From NCBI GenBank assembly GCA_040399685.1, contig JBBART010000022.1:1-64000 (forward strand): a stretch of 64,000 bases of DNA, written 5' to 3'. Of the stretch, positions 55,859-64,000 are shown piece after piece. The notes under the pieces are model-generated. The model made no database searches, was not told the origin of the DNA, and worked only from the letters and a program-made list of their open reading frames with translations. This DNA is from CAIQQQ01 sp040399685 (lineage in GTDB: Bacteria > Pseudomonadota > Alphaproteobacteria > Acetobacterales > Acetobacteraceae). Numbering within the stretch: the stretch's first letter is position 1; the number at the start of each line of letters is the position of its first letter. Both the position numbers and the translations under genes were made by a program.

Positions 55859-57242
55859 AACGCGCGGCCTCCTTGCCAGCGATACGGCCGAACACGGTGC
55901 CGATGGTCATGCCAAATCCGGCGAGATAGCCTTTGCCCAGAATAGAACCGGCCATGATTTCGCCCGAGGCGAACAGATTGGCGGTGGGCTTGCCGTCGCT
56001 CATGATCACGCGGGCCTGTTCGTCCACCTTCACGCCCAGATAGGTGAAGGTGATGCCGGGGCGATGCGGGTAGCAGATATAGGGCGGGGTATCGAGCCTG
56101 CGCGCCCAATGGGTCTTGGGCGGTTCCAGCCCTTCGGTGTGGCAGTCATCGAGAATCTGCGAGTTGAAGGTGCCGGGCACGACGGCGGCGTTGTAGTCTG
56201 CCACGGTCTTTTCCAGCGCCGCCACATCCAGCCCGATCAGCCCCGCCAGTTCGGCGATGCTGTTGGCGCGAATGGCCGGGAACACCGACGGCATGAACAA
56301 TTTTTCCGATTTCGTATCGATGATCGACCAGGCGATCTGACCTTCCTGCTGGGCCACCAGGCGGCCCCAGATGGCGTAGCGCTTCGGCCACACATCCTCG
56401 CCTTCATCATAGAAACGTTTGGCGTTGCGGTCGACGACGATGCTGAACGGAATGCAGTCAAGCCGTGTGACGATGCCGCCATCGAATCGCGGCGCGCGGG
56501 CGTCGATCGCCACGGCGTGAAACTGCGTCGGGTCGCCAATCTGCTGCACGCCCTGGGCGAGCAGGTTCTTCAGCATCCGGCCCTTGGCATAGGACGTGCC
56601 GCGAATGAGGAAGTTGTCCGCCGCCTCCCCCCAGTATTCCTTCAGCCAGTCGATATTGGCCTGAAATCCGCCGGACGACACCACGAAGGTCTTGGCGCGC
56701 AAGGTATGCGGGAAGCCCTTGCTGGTGATGGTGACGGTTTTGGCGAACCCGTCATCGAGGTCCAGCGACAAGACTTCGGTGTCATACACAACCGCCACGC
56801 CGAGTCGTTCGGCGGTGGCGTAATACGCATTCACCAGCGCCTTGCCGCCGCCGAGAAAGAACGCGTTGGTGCGCGACAAATTGAGCGTGCCGGTCAACGA
56901 TGGCTGGAACCGCACACCGCAGCCCTCCATCCAGGGCGTGACGCGGCTGGACTGGCGGATGGTCATGCGCGCCAGCTTTTCATCAGTATTGCCGCCGGTC
57001 ACGCGCAGCAGGTCGTCCCAGTATTCGTCTTCGAGATACGATTCGGTCAGCACCGAGGTCGGTCCCTCGTGCATCGCGCGCAGGTTGCGGGTGTGCCGGC
57101 TGTTGCCGCCGCGAAACGCCTTCGGCGCATGTTCCAGAACAATCACCGAGGCGCCGTTCTCGCGCGCGGTGATCGCGGCGCACAGGGCCGCATTGCCGCC
57201 ACCAATAATGGCAACGTCGTAAATCCTGTCTAAATCGGCCAT
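55845..57242 (-). CDS. tcuA: FAD-dependent tricarballylate dehydrogenase
   Basis: TcuA oxidises tricarballylate to cis-aconitate. The 465-aa protein has the FAD motif YDVAIIGGGNAALCAAITA, a flavin-domain segment FVVSSGGFQANIDWLKEYWG and the C-terminal FAD-binding GEIMAGSILGKGYLAGFGMT of the fumarate-reductase/3-ketosteroid group. ATG 57242 is the family start. The longer open frame includes hsp20 antisense sequence. It is the first gene of the cluster, with a Crp/Fnr-type box 80 bp upstream. Confidence 0.92.
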   Translation of the reverse strand: MADLDRIYDVAIIGGGNAALCAAITARENGASVIVLEHAPKAFRGGNSRHTRNLRAMHEGPTSVLTESYLEDEYWDDLLRVTGGNTDEKLARMTIRQSSRVTPWMEGCGVRFQPSLTGTLNLSRTNAFFLGGGKALVNAYYATAERLGVAVVYDTEVLSLDLDDGFAKTVTITSKGFPHTLRAKTFVVSSGGFQANIDWLKEYWGEAADNFLIRGTSYAKGRMLKNLLAQGVQQIGDPTQFHAVAIDARAPRFDGGIVTRLDCIPFSIVVDRNAKRFYDEGEDVWPKRYAIWGRLVAQQEGQIAWSIIDTKSEKLFMPSVFPAIRANSIAELAGLIGLDVAALEKTVADYNAAVVPGTFNSQILDDCHTEGLEPPKTHWARRLDTPPYICYPHRPGITFTYLGVKVDEQARVIMSDGKPTANLFASGEIMAGSILGKGYLAGFGMTIGTVFGRIAGKEAARYASN

Positions 57243-57323
57243 GTCCACCCGTGCGCGCGTTCGTGCACTAAAAAGACATGATCCCGCCGGTGACACAATG
57301 GCGCGGTCACCTGTTCGTGCAGA

Positions 57324-57337
57324 TTGACGCAGGTCAA
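57324..57337. promoter_or_regulatory. Crp/Fnr-type box TTGACGCAGGTCAA
   Basis: A perfect TTGAC-N4-GTCAA palindrome lies in the 295-bp gap between divergent tcuA and hsp20. It has the shape of FNR/FixK-type sites (TTGAT-N4-ATCAA). It could act toward either gene. The centre is about 88 bp before the tcuA ATG and about 207 bp before the hsp20 ATG. The regulator is not in the window. Confidence 0.6.
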
Positions 57338-57537
57338 GGATCGCCACCCACTCCCCGCCCTGAATGCGGCGGTGGACGGGTGCTTGAGCTTGCATGCATT
57401 GCACGCCGGGCCCGGTACCTTCACTGGCACAGCCACCGATCAACACTTTGCGTGCCGCATCGGATGCTTGACCAGAACCGAACCGCGTTTTGAGCCACAC
57501 CAAAACACGCAGTTTCTGATGACAGGGAGACAGCAGC

Positions 57538-58101
57538 ATGGCCGAAGCACCAACCAAATTCCCCGCCCCGGTGGAGGCGCGGAAAAACGTTCCTGTGACA
57601 ACAGCAGCCCCTTGGGCGCCACTTGCAGAATCCTGGACGCCCTTTGAGTCCCTCCGCCGCGAGGTGGATCGTCTGTTCGAGAATTTTGGGATGGCGCCAT
57701 CCCGCCTTCCCATGATGCCGCAGATGCCCTCGTTCGAACCCACCTGGCCGTTGGCGATGGCCACGAATTTCGACCTCGCGGTCGATGTCGTGGAAAAGGA
57801 CCAGGGCTTTGAAATTTCCGCCGAATTCCCCGGTATGGAGGCCAAGGACATCGAGGTGAAGGTGTCCGGGGGCGGGTTGACGATCCGCGGTGAAAAAAGA
57901 GAGCAAACCGAGCGGAAGGGGATGGATTACCATCTGTCCGAACGGCGCTATGGCGCCTGCACGCGGACATTCCGTCTGCCGGAGGGCGTGGATTCCGACA
58001 AAATCGAGGCGTCCGTCAGCAAGGGCATCCTGACCGTGAGGATGCCGAAAACCAAGGAGGCGCAGGCCCACGAGAAGCGCATCGAAGTAAAGGCAGCCTG
58101 A
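57538..58101 (+). CDS. Hsp20/alpha-crystallin family small heat-shock protein
   Basis: This 187-aa chaperone has a long N-terminal arm with LRREVDRLFENFG and an alpha-crystallin domain. Its strands include EISAEFPGMEAKDIEVKVSG and LTIRGEKREQTERKG, with SVSKGILTVRMPK near the end. Such proteins hold unfolded proteins under stress. A GGGAG site lies 7 nt upstream. Two hairpins follow before a convergent gene. The upstream Fnr-like box may link it to low-oxygen stress. Confidence 0.94.
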   Translation: MAEAPTKFPAPVEARKNVPVTTAAPWAPLAESWTPFESLRREVDRLFENFGMAPSRLPMMPQMPSFEPTWPLAMATNFDLAVDVVEKDQGFEISAEFPGMEAKDIEVKVSGGGLTIRGEKREQTERKGMDYHLSERRYGACTRTFRLPEGVDSDKIEASVSKGILTVRMPKTKEAQAHEKRIEVKAA

Positions 58102-58108
58102 CTGCCGG

Positions 58109-58171
58109 CCCCTGTTCCGTCACGACAGCCTCACGGAACGGGGGCACTTGGCGGGCGCGTGGCCCGCTTTT
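58109..58171 (+). terminator. Tandem hairpins with T-run after hsp20
   Basis: A first hairpin (CCCCTGTTCCGT with ACGGAACGGGG, 58109-58144) is followed by GCGGGC-GCGTG-GCCCGC and TTTT (58151-58171). The second is a typical Rho-independent terminator for hsp20. Confidence 0.82.
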
Positions 58172-58187
58172 CAGATTCGGCCCGACG

Positions 58188-58346
58188 TCAGACCAGGAAG
58201 ATCCACATCGCGACCATGAGCAGGCCCACAGCGATGCTGGCATACAGGCCGCCGCTGGTGAACGATTCCCAGAATGCCTTGCGGTCGGCCAGCAGGGCCT
58301 CCTCGGTCAGGGGCGCGAGCGTGGTGGAATTGGTGGTTTCGGCCAT
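58188..58346 (-). CDS. aa3-type cytochrome c oxidase subunit IV, 52 aa
   Basis: This short protein has a hydrophilic start (MAETTNSTTLAPLTEE) and RKAFWESFTSGGLY, then one membrane helix (ASIAVGLLMVAMWIFLV) at the end. This matches the small subunit IV of alphaproteobacterial aa3-type cytochrome c oxidases. It lies apart from the other oxidase genes, which are not in the window. ATG 58346 is the start, because the longer frame upstream has no family match. Confidence 0.82.
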   Translation of the reverse strand: MAETTNSTTLAPLTEEALLADRKAFWESFTSGGLYASIAVGLLMVAMWIFLV

Positions 58347-58377
58347 GGTGTGGGTCCGTTCAAATACTACCGGCGTT

Positions 58378-59019
58378 TTAAGCGACGGCGGGCGCGTGAG
58401 GCAAGGGATTGCACAGCGTCGCGGTGGCAGGCGGAAGATTGCCGTCATGCCCGGCAGCGAAAGCGGCCAACGCGGCAACATAAAGACCATGCTCCTGCGC
58501 CAGCACGCGGGCGGACAGCGTGTCTTCGGTATCTGATTCAAACACCGGCACGGCGCATTGCGCCAGGATGGGGCCTTCGTCCATCGCCTCTGTCACCAGA
58601 TGCACGGTGCAGCCATGCAGCTTCACACCGCCGGCAATGGCGCGGGCGTGGGTGTCCAGCCCGGGAAAGGACGGCAGCAGGCTGGGGTGGATGTTCAGCA
58701 TCCTCCCGGCATAGCGGCCCACCAGAAGCGGCGTCAGCAGGCGCATGTATCCGGCGAGGCAGACGATCTCCACGCCCGCCGCATCCAGCCGATGCGCGAT
58801 GGCCATCTCGTGGGCGGGGCGGTTTTTCTGATACAGCCTGTGGTTGATCGCGGCCGTGGGAATGCCGGCCGCTTCGGCGGTGGCCAAGCCGCCGGCCTCC
58901 GGGTCGTTGGACAGCACGATGGCGATTTCGGCCGGGTAGTCCGGATGTGCCGCCGCCGCGATCAGGGCCGCCATGTTGGAGCCACGGCCGCTGATCAGGA
59001 TGCCGACGCGCTTTTTCAC
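58378..59019 (-). CDS. purN: Phosphoribosylglycinamide formyltransferase
   Basis: PurN adds the formyl group to GAR in purine synthesis. The 213-aa protein shows [16 protein letters not shown], the catalytic region [13 protein letters not shown] and [15 protein letters not shown]. It overlaps purM by 4 bp and is transcribed after it, the usual purMN order. Confidence 0.97.
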   Translation of the reverse strand: MKKRVGILISGRGSNMAALIAAAAHPDYPAEIAIVLSNDPEAGGLATAEAAGIPTAAINHRLYQKNRPAHEMAIAHRLDAAGVEIVCLAGYMRLLTPLLVGRYAGRMLNIHPSLLPSFPGLDTHARAIAGGVKLHGCTVHLVTEAMDEGPILAQCAVPVFESDTEDTLSARVLAQEHGLYVAALAAFAAGHDGNLPPATATLCNPLPHAPAVA

Positions 59020-60065
59020 GCCGCCCAGCCGGTTGGCAGGTCGATGCGCACCTCGGCCGGGCCGTCGCAGGCCTCAAGCTGGCCGATGCGGTGCACCGTC
59101 TCGCCCAGGCTCTCCAGCAACGCGGTGGCGGCCTCGGCGTCACGCACCACCAGCGCCATGCCGATGCCGCAGTTGAACACGCGCAGCATTTCCTCAGGCG
59201 CCACGCCACCGGTGCGGGCCAGCCAGGCGAACACGGGCGGCAGCTTCCAGGCGGTGCCGTCGATCACGGCGCGCATGCCGTCCGGCAGCACGCGCGGCAG
59301 GTTGCCGGGCAATCCACCACCGGTGATGTGGGCGGCGGCCAGCAGCAGCCCCGCCTTGTGCAGCGCCAGCACGGACTTCACATAGATCCGAGTCGGCTCC
59401 ATCAGTGCCTGCGCCAGGGTCTTGCCGGCGGCGAACGGCGCTGGGTCGGACCACCCGGCATTGCCGGCCGCCACAATCCGGCGAACCAGCGAATAACCGT
59501 TGGAATGCACGCCGGAACTGGCGAGGCCCAGCACCACGTCCCCGGCCGCCACCTCCTTCGGCAGCAGGTCGGTCCGCTCGGCCGCACCCACCGAGAAGCC
59601 GGCCAGATCGTAGTCGCCGTCGTGATACATGCCGGGCATTTCGGCCGTCTCGCCGCCCACCAGGGCGCAGCCGGCGATCTCGCAGCCCTTGGCGATGCCC
59701 GAGATCACCCGCGTCGCATCAGCGATGGCGAGTTTGCCGGTGGCGAAATAATCGAGGAAGAACAAAGGCTCGGCACCGGCCACCACCAGGTCGTTGACGC
59801 ACATGGCCACGAGGTCGATGCCCACGGTGTCATGCGCGCCGCTGTCGATGGCGATGCGCAGCTTGGTGCCGACGCCGTCGGTGGACGAGACGAGCACCGG
59901 GTCGGTGAAGCCGGCGGCCTTCAGGTCGAACAACGCGCCAAAGCCGCCGAGGCCGCCCATCACGCCGGAGCGCTTGGTGGCGCGCGCCAGCGGCTTGATG
60001 TGGTCCACCAGCGCGTCACCCGCATCGATGTCCACGCCGGCGTCACGATAGGTCATGCTGGGCAT
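59016..60065 (-). CDS. purM: Phosphoribosylformylglycinamidine cyclo-ligase
   Basis: PurM closes the imidazole ring to form AIR. The 349-aa protein has [14 protein letters not shown] (ATP-binding region), [21 protein letters not shown] and [11 protein letters not shown], then [16 protein letters not shown]. All are AIR synthetase signatures. ATG 60065 is divergent from the AI-2E family gene. The stop overlaps purN by 4 bp, so the two are translationally coupled. Confidence 0.98.
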   Translation of the reverse strand: MPSMTYRDAGVDIDAGDALVDHIKPLARATKRSGVMGGLGGFGALFDLKAAGFTDPVLVSSTDGVGTKLRIAIDSGAHDTVGIDLVAMCVNDLVVAGAEPLFFLDYFATGKLAIADATRVISGIAKGCEIAGCALVGGETAEMPGMYHDGDYDLAGFSVGAAERTDLLPKEVAAGDVVLGLASSGVHSNGYSLVRRIVAAGNAGWSDPAPFAAGKTLAQALMEPTRIYVKSVLALHKAGLLLAAAHITGGGLPGNLPRVLPDGMRAVIDGTAWKLPPVFAWLARTGGVAPEEMLRVFNCGIGMALVVRDAEAATALLESLGETVHRIGQLEACDGPAEVRIDLPTGWAA

Positions 60066-60196
60066 CGCAGGTTCCGGTTATACTGGTGCCACGAAGAAGG
60101 TCATGGCACGAAAATGATGAGCGAAGCGGCAAACAACCATAGCGGTCCACGATCTGCAAACCTTCGCCAGCGCCAGGGCTGCCATGGAGTGCGCGC

Positions 60197-61348
60197 ATGA
60201 ACACAATGCAGCATGGGCCGCAGCCCACGCATCCCGCCACCCGGGCCCAGCGCCTGGCGCTGCTGGTGGGGCTCGCTGTCACCTTTCTCGTGATGCTGGA
60301 ATTGTTCGGCTCGGTGCTGCTGCCCTTCGTGGCCGCCGCCGGGATCGCCTATTTCCTCGACCCGCCGGCCGCAAGGCTGACCCGGCTGGGCATGCCGCGA
60401 ACGGTGGCCGCCATCGTGCTGGTGCTGGCGCTGCTGGCGGTGGTGCTGGTGTTCGCCCTGTTGCTCTATCCGTTGATCGTGGCCCAGCTCGGCATTCTGT
60501 TCACCCGCGTGCCGGAATACAGCACCGCCGTGCGCAGCTTCGCCGCCGAGCAGATCGCGCATCTGCAGGAACGGCTGGGGCCGGATCTGATCGATGAGAA
60601 ATTGCGTGATCTGGTGGGTGGCCAGGCGGGGTCCATCGTCTCGTTCGTGGCCGGCGCCCTGCGCGGCGTGATCGGCAGCGGCTTTGCGCTGTTCAACGTG
60701 CTGACGCTGGTGATCGTTACGCCGGTGGTGGCGTTCTATCTGCTGCGCGACTGGCCGGGCATGGTCGCGCGAATCGATGGCTGGCTGCCGCGCCGCTATG
60801 CCGGCGTGCTGCGGGCGCAGGCGCATGAGGTGGACCGCATCCTGTCCGCGTGGCTGCGCGGGCAGTTGCTGTGCTGCTTTCTGCTGGCGCTGTACTATGC
60901 CACCGCTCTGTCGCTGGTGGGGCTGGATCTGGGGTTGATCGTGGGCATCACCGCGGGCCTGCTGTCGTTCATTCCCTATGTTGGCAGCATCACCGGGCTG
61001 GTGGCCGCCACGGCCTTGGCCTTCGCCCAGTTCCCCACCTGGACCGGGGTGATCGAGGTGGGCGTGGTGTTCGTGCTGGGGCAGTTGCTGGAGGGCTATG
61101 TGATCTACCCCCGCTTTCTCGGCGACCGGGTGGAACTGCACGCGGTGTGGGTGATCTTCGCCCTGTTCGCCGCCGGCGCGGCATTCGGCTTTGTGGGCGT
61201 GCTGCTGGCGGTGCCGGTGGCGGCGATCATCGGGGTGCTATGCCGGTTCTGGTTGCGGCGCTATCTTGAAAGTCCGTTGTATCTGGATCCGCCGCTTGCG
61301 CCGGACTCGGAGTTTCTCGAAGGCCAGGAGCTGGAAAACACCCCGTGA
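60197..61348 (+). CDS. AI-2E family transporter (PerM-like permease)
   Basis: This 383-aa inner-membrane protein has an N-terminal pair of helices (LALLVGLAVTFLVMLELFGS, then LPFVAAAGIAYFLDP) and a soluble coil region. The C-terminal helices carry SFIPYVGSITGLVAA and GQLLEGYVIYPRFLGDRV, the family signature. Some members export the quorum signal AI-2 and others act as ion or metabolite carriers. The substrate is unknown here. hdaA follows 28 bp later. Confidence 0.93.
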   Translation: MNTMQHGPQPTHPATRAQRLALLVGLAVTFLVMLELFGSVLLPFVAAAGIAYFLDPPAARLTRLGMPRTVAAIVLVLALLAVVLVFALLLYPLIVAQLGILFTRVPEYSTAVRSFAAEQIAHLQERLGPDLIDEKLRDLVGGQAGSIVSFVAGALRGVIGSGFALFNVLTLVIVTPVVAFYLLRDWPGMVARIDGWLPRRYAGVLRAQAHEVDRILSAWLRGQLLCCFLLALYYATALSLVGLDLGLIVGITAGLLSFIPYVGSITGLVAATALAFAQFPTWTGVIEVGVVFVLGQLLEGYVIYPRFLGDRVELHAVWVIFALFAAGAAFGFVGVLLAVPVAAIIGVLCRFWLRRYLESPLYLDPPLAPDSEFLEGQELENTP

Positions 61349-61376
61349 TACGCAAGATCCGGCCAGGGGCAGCGCC

Positions 61377-62102
61377 ATGAGGCGACAGCTTGGCCTGCCC
61401 TTCACCCATGCCCCGCAATTCGATCGCACCGTGTTCCTGCAGGCGCCATCCAATGCGGCTGCCCTGGCGTGGCTGGACCGACCGGACGAATGGCCGCAGC
61501 ACCGGCTGGGGCTGTGGGGGGAGGCTGGCAGCGGCAAATCGCACCTGCTGTATCGCTGGGCGGCCCAGAACGGCGCCACGCTGATCGACGGCGCGCAGCT
61601 TGCGTTGGAACCACCGCTCGGCCCGATCGCCATCGACGATGCCGACCTCGCGGCCGAGCGCCCGTTGCTGCACATGCTGAACGCCGCAGCCGAGGCCGGC
61701 CACAAGGTCATCATCGCCAGCCGCACGGCGCCGGCGCGCTGGCCGGTGCGACTGCCGGACCTCGCCAGCCGGTTGCGGGCGCTGCTGGCGGTGGAGATCC
61801 GTCCGGCCGAGGACGACCTGCTGCGCGGCCTGCTGCGCGCCCTGCTGTCGGACCGGCAATTGCCGGTGGCGGAGCCGATGCAGGAATTCCTGCTGCAACG
61901 CCTGCCCCGCACGCCTGCGGCCCTGCGCGAGGCGGCAGCTCTTCTTGACCGTCTGGCGATGGCCGCCGGTGGACGGATCACCCGCACGCTGGCCGCCGAA
62001 GTGGTGGCAACGCTTGGCTTCGAGACGGAGGACGAACCGGTTCGTGAAGATTTGGGGTGGCATGCTGTTGTCACCTCGCATGACAGCCCGGGTTTCCTGT
62101 AG
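61377..62102 (+). CDS. hdaA: DnaA-related regulatory inactivator HdaA
   Basis: HdaA stimulates ATP hydrolysis by DnaA and limits re-initiation. The 241-aa protein starts RRQLGLPFTHAPQFDRTVFL, which carries the sliding-clamp-binding QLxLPF motif. It has the Walker A GEAGSGKSHLLYRW and the DnaA-like IAIDDADLAAERPLLHMLN and SRTAPARWPVRLPDLASRLRA. No DnaA DNA-binding domain is present. ATG 61377 is the family start, 28 bp after the permease gene and 9 bp before ppk1. Confidence 0.93.
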   Translation: MRRQLGLPFTHAPQFDRTVFLQAPSNAAALAWLDRPDEWPQHRLGLWGEAGSGKSHLLYRWAAQNGATLIDGAQLALEPPLGPIAIDDADLAAERPLLHMLNAAAEAGHKVIIASRTAPARWPVRLPDLASRLRALLAVEIRPAEDDLLRGLLRALLSDRQLPVAEPMQEFLLQRLPRTPAALREAAALLDRLAMAAGGRITRTLAAEVVATLGFETEDEPVREDLGWHAVVTSHDSPGFL

Positions 62103-62111
62103 GAATACCCG

Positions 62112-64000
62112 ATGGAAAACAGTGCCACGTCCCCAACGCACCCCGGCCAGGAGCCCGTCATGCTGCACGTCAAAGAAAACGTCGCTCCCGAGAGCGCTGA
62201 AATCGCTATCCTGGACCCAAAGGCGGCCGGCCCGGATCGTTTCATCAACCGTGAACTATCCTGGCTCGACTTCAACCAGCGCGTGCTGGATGAGGCCGAG
62301 AACCAGAACCATCCGCTGCTGGAACGGGTGCGCTTCCTGTCGATCAGCGCCGGCAACCTCGATGAATTCTATTCCGTCCGCGTGGCTGGCCTGATCGGGC
62401 AGGCCAAGGCCGGCGTCACCGGCCGTTCGCCGGACGGCCGCACCCCGGCGCAGCAATTGGCCGACGTCACCGCCCGGGCCGAGGCGCTGATGGGCGACCA
62501 GCAGCGCGTGTGGGCCGAGTTGCGCAGCCTGGTGGGCGCCGCCGGCATCCTGGTCACCGAAACGCCGGCGCTGTCATCCGCCGATCGGGCCTGGCTTGAA
62601 GCATGGTTCATGGAACGGGTGTTCCCAGTATTGACCCCGCTGGCCGTCGACCCTGCCCACCCGTTCCCGTTCGTTCCCAACATGGGCCTGGTGATGGCCC
62701 TGAAGCTGCTGCGCGACGAGGACGGCCACGCCATGCGCGGCCTGATTCCGCTCCCGGCACTGGCGGAACGCTTCGTGAAGCTGCCGGCCAATGAATGCGG
62801 CGACATCCGCTTCGTTATGCTGGAAGACGTCGTCAGCCTGTTCATGCCCCGCGTGTTCCCCGGCTTTCGCGTGCTCGGCCAGGGCATGTTCCGCCTGATC
62901 CGCGACACCGACGTGGAATTCGAGGACGAGGCCGAGGATCTGGTCCGCTCTTATGAAACCGCCCTCAAGCGCCGCCGCCGGGGCGTGGCCATCCACCTCA
63001 CCGTCACCCAGGCAACCCCTGAGGCCCTGCGCGATTTCGTGGCCGACGAGATGGACGTGCCGCCCGAGGAAGTGTTCGTCCAACCTGGCATCCTCGGACT
63101 GGTCGATGTGAAGCAGCTGATCGGCGATGACCGGCCGGATCTGCTGTTCCCTCCCTATACGCCGCGCTTCCCCGAGCGGATTCGCGATTTCGGCGGCGAC
63201 TGCTTTGCCGCCATCCGCGCCAAGGACATCGTGGTGCATCACCCGTTCGAAAGCTTCGACGTGGTGGTGCAGTTCCTGCGCCAGGCAGCGGGCGATCCGT
63301 CGGTGGTGGCCATCAAGCAGACCTTGTACCGCACCAGCCGCGACAGCCCGATCGTCAAGGCGCTGATCGAGGCGGCCGAGGCCGGCAAGTCCGTCACCGC
63401 GATGGTGGAACTGAAGGCGCGGTTCGACGAGGAGGCCAATATCCGCCTCGCCCGCGTTCTGGAAGCCGCCGGCGTGCAGGTGGTGTTCGGCTTCACCGAA
63501 TTGAAAACTCACGCCAAGATCTCACTCATCGTGCGCCGCGAGGGCGCCGTGATGCGCACCTACGCGCATTTCGGCACCGGCAACTATCACCCCATCACCG
63601 CGCGCATCTACACCGATCTCAGCTTCTTCACCTGCGATCCGGACCTGACGCGCGACGCGGCGCGGCTGTTCAACTTCATGACGGGCTATGCCAAGCCGGA
63701 AAAGATGGACGCACTGGCCTTCGCGCCTTTGACCATCCGCCCGGCCATCATGGGGCTGATCGACCAGGAGATCGCCTACGCCCGCAAGGGCAAGCCAGCC
63801 ACGATCTGGCTGAAATTGAACTCGCTGGTCGATACCGACCTGATCGACAAGCTGTATGAGGCGTCCTGCGCGGGCGTACACATCACCGCCGTCATTCGCG
63901 GCATCTGCTGCCTGCGGCCGGGTGTTCCGGGGCTTTCCGACAACATTCGCGTAAAGTCCATCGTCGGTCGCTTTCTCGAACACGCCCGCATCTGCGTGTT
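62112..64000 (+). CDS. ppk1: Polyphosphate kinase 1, 3' part outside window
   Basis: Ppk1 builds polyphosphate from ATP at the inner membrane side. The visible part has about 629 codons. It contains the N-terminal domain ([37 protein letters not shown]), the head domain and the first phospholipase D-like core with KQTLYRTS. The phospho-acceptor His lies in [17 protein letters not shown]. The frame is open to the last base of the window, so the C-terminal core domain lies beyond. It follows hdaA after 9 bp. Confidence 0.97.
   Translation, partial: MENSATSPTHPGQEPVMLHVKENVAPESAEIAILDPKAAGPDRFINRELSWLDFNQRVLDEAENQNHPLLERVRFLSISAGNLDEFYSVRVAGLIGQAKAGVTGRSPDGRTPAQQLADVTARAEALMGDQQRVWAELRSLVGAAGILVTETPALSSADRAWLEAWFMERVFPVLTPLAVDPAHPFPFVPNMGLVMALKLLRDEDGHAMRGLIPLPALAERFVKLPANECGDIRFVMLEDVVSLFMPRVFPGFRVLGQGMFRLIRDTDVEFEDEAEDLVRSYETALKRRRRGVAIHLTVTQATPEALRDFVADEMDVPPEEVFVQPGILGLVDVKQLIGDDRPDLLFPPYTPRFPERIRDFGGDCFAAIRAKDIVVHHPFESFDVVVQFLRQAAGDPSVVAIKQTLYRTSRDSPIVKALIEAAEAGKSVTAMVELKARFDEEANIRLARVLEAAGVQVVFGFTELKTHAKISLIVRREGAVMRTYAHFGTGNYHPITARIYTDLSFFTCDPDLTRDAARLFNFMTGYAKPEKMDALAFAPLTIRPAIMGLIDQEIAYARKGKPATIWLKLNSLVDTDLIDKLYEASCAGVHITAVIRGICCLRPGVPGLSDNIRVKSIVGRFLEHARICV

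Noticed and set aside
57243..57851. 200-residue N-terminal extension of TcuA
   Set aside because: The extension is antisense to hsp20 and precedes the FAD motif that normally starts near residue 8. ATG 57242 is the sensible start.

Overview
The window is a GC-rich, densely packed bacterial chromosome segment. Gene content points to an alphaproteobacterium, most likely Rhodospirillales/Acetobacteraceae. The markers are a MucR/Ros regulator, a SigF-NrsF type ECF sigma/anti-sigma pair, the small aa3-oxidase subunit IV, an HdaA-like DnaA paralogue, the lgt-midA-pgeF gene string, GatCAB, a phasin and a beta-barrel porin-2 protein. The genus call is inference. Most of the window is core chromosome with long same-strand operons and many 4-bp start/stop overlaps. 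Accessory material is limited to an IS3-family transposase fragment at the left edge, a surface-glycan transferase, a nested palindromic repeat and a catabolic cluster.

Layout. 1-800: 3' part of an IS3-family transposase and a tRNA-Ser(GCU). 884-5509 (minus): gatC-gatA-gatB, a polysaccharide deacetylase and a GST. 5588-7919 (plus): ruvX, a WavE-like protein and a small alpha/beta hydrolase, closed by a 33-bp inverted repeat. 8004-10180 (minus): ycjX-ycjF type pair. 10191-17073 (minus): the envelope cluster bamA-skp-lpxD-fabZ-lpxA-lpxI, with gloA after it. 17323-18562: a GT61 glycosyltransferase split at a run of eight G. 18695-21762: aspS, divergent from rnd. 21820-24321 (minus): thioredoxin, ccdA-like gene, ECF sigma factor and NrsF behind a recognisable ECF promoter. 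24336-27622 (minus): an unknown gene, then fabI-aroC. 27754-31974 (plus): pdxH, a kinase/P-loop fusion, a universal stress protein and a marR-pirin pair with an operator palindrome. 32192-40551: a porin, ubiA with a methyltransferase (minus), rsmE, gshA, a large SARP/TolB/TPR regulator and galE. 40884-43568: mucR with its terminator, then a phosphatase, a GST and prs (minus). 43645-47087 (minus): a lipoprotein, then pgeF-midA-lgt. 47197-50294 (plus): ubiK-like, ybjN-like, proC, a TetR-like gene and a phasin. 50438-57242 (minus): tcuA-tcuB, a complete TRAP transporter and a PrpF/4-oxalomesaconate tautomerase-family isomerase. 57538-58346: hsp20 and a 52-aa oxidase subunit. 58378-64000: purM-purN (minus), then an AI-2E family permease, hdaA and the start of ppk1 (plus).

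How the genes work together. GatCAB amidates mis-acylated tRNA, and the AspRS in the same window carries the histidine associated with non-discriminating enzymes, so the two may form the Asn-tRNA route. The bamA-lpxI block serves outer-membrane assembly and lipid A synthesis. The thioredoxin/CcdA-like/sigma/anti-sigma operon looks like an autoregulated redox-stress module. The most system-like accessory locus is tcuAB plus TRAP transporter plus PrpF-family isomerase. It fits uptake and oxidation of tricarballylate or isomerisation of an unsaturated tricarboxylate such as trans-aconitate, with a Crp/Fnr-type box just upstream.
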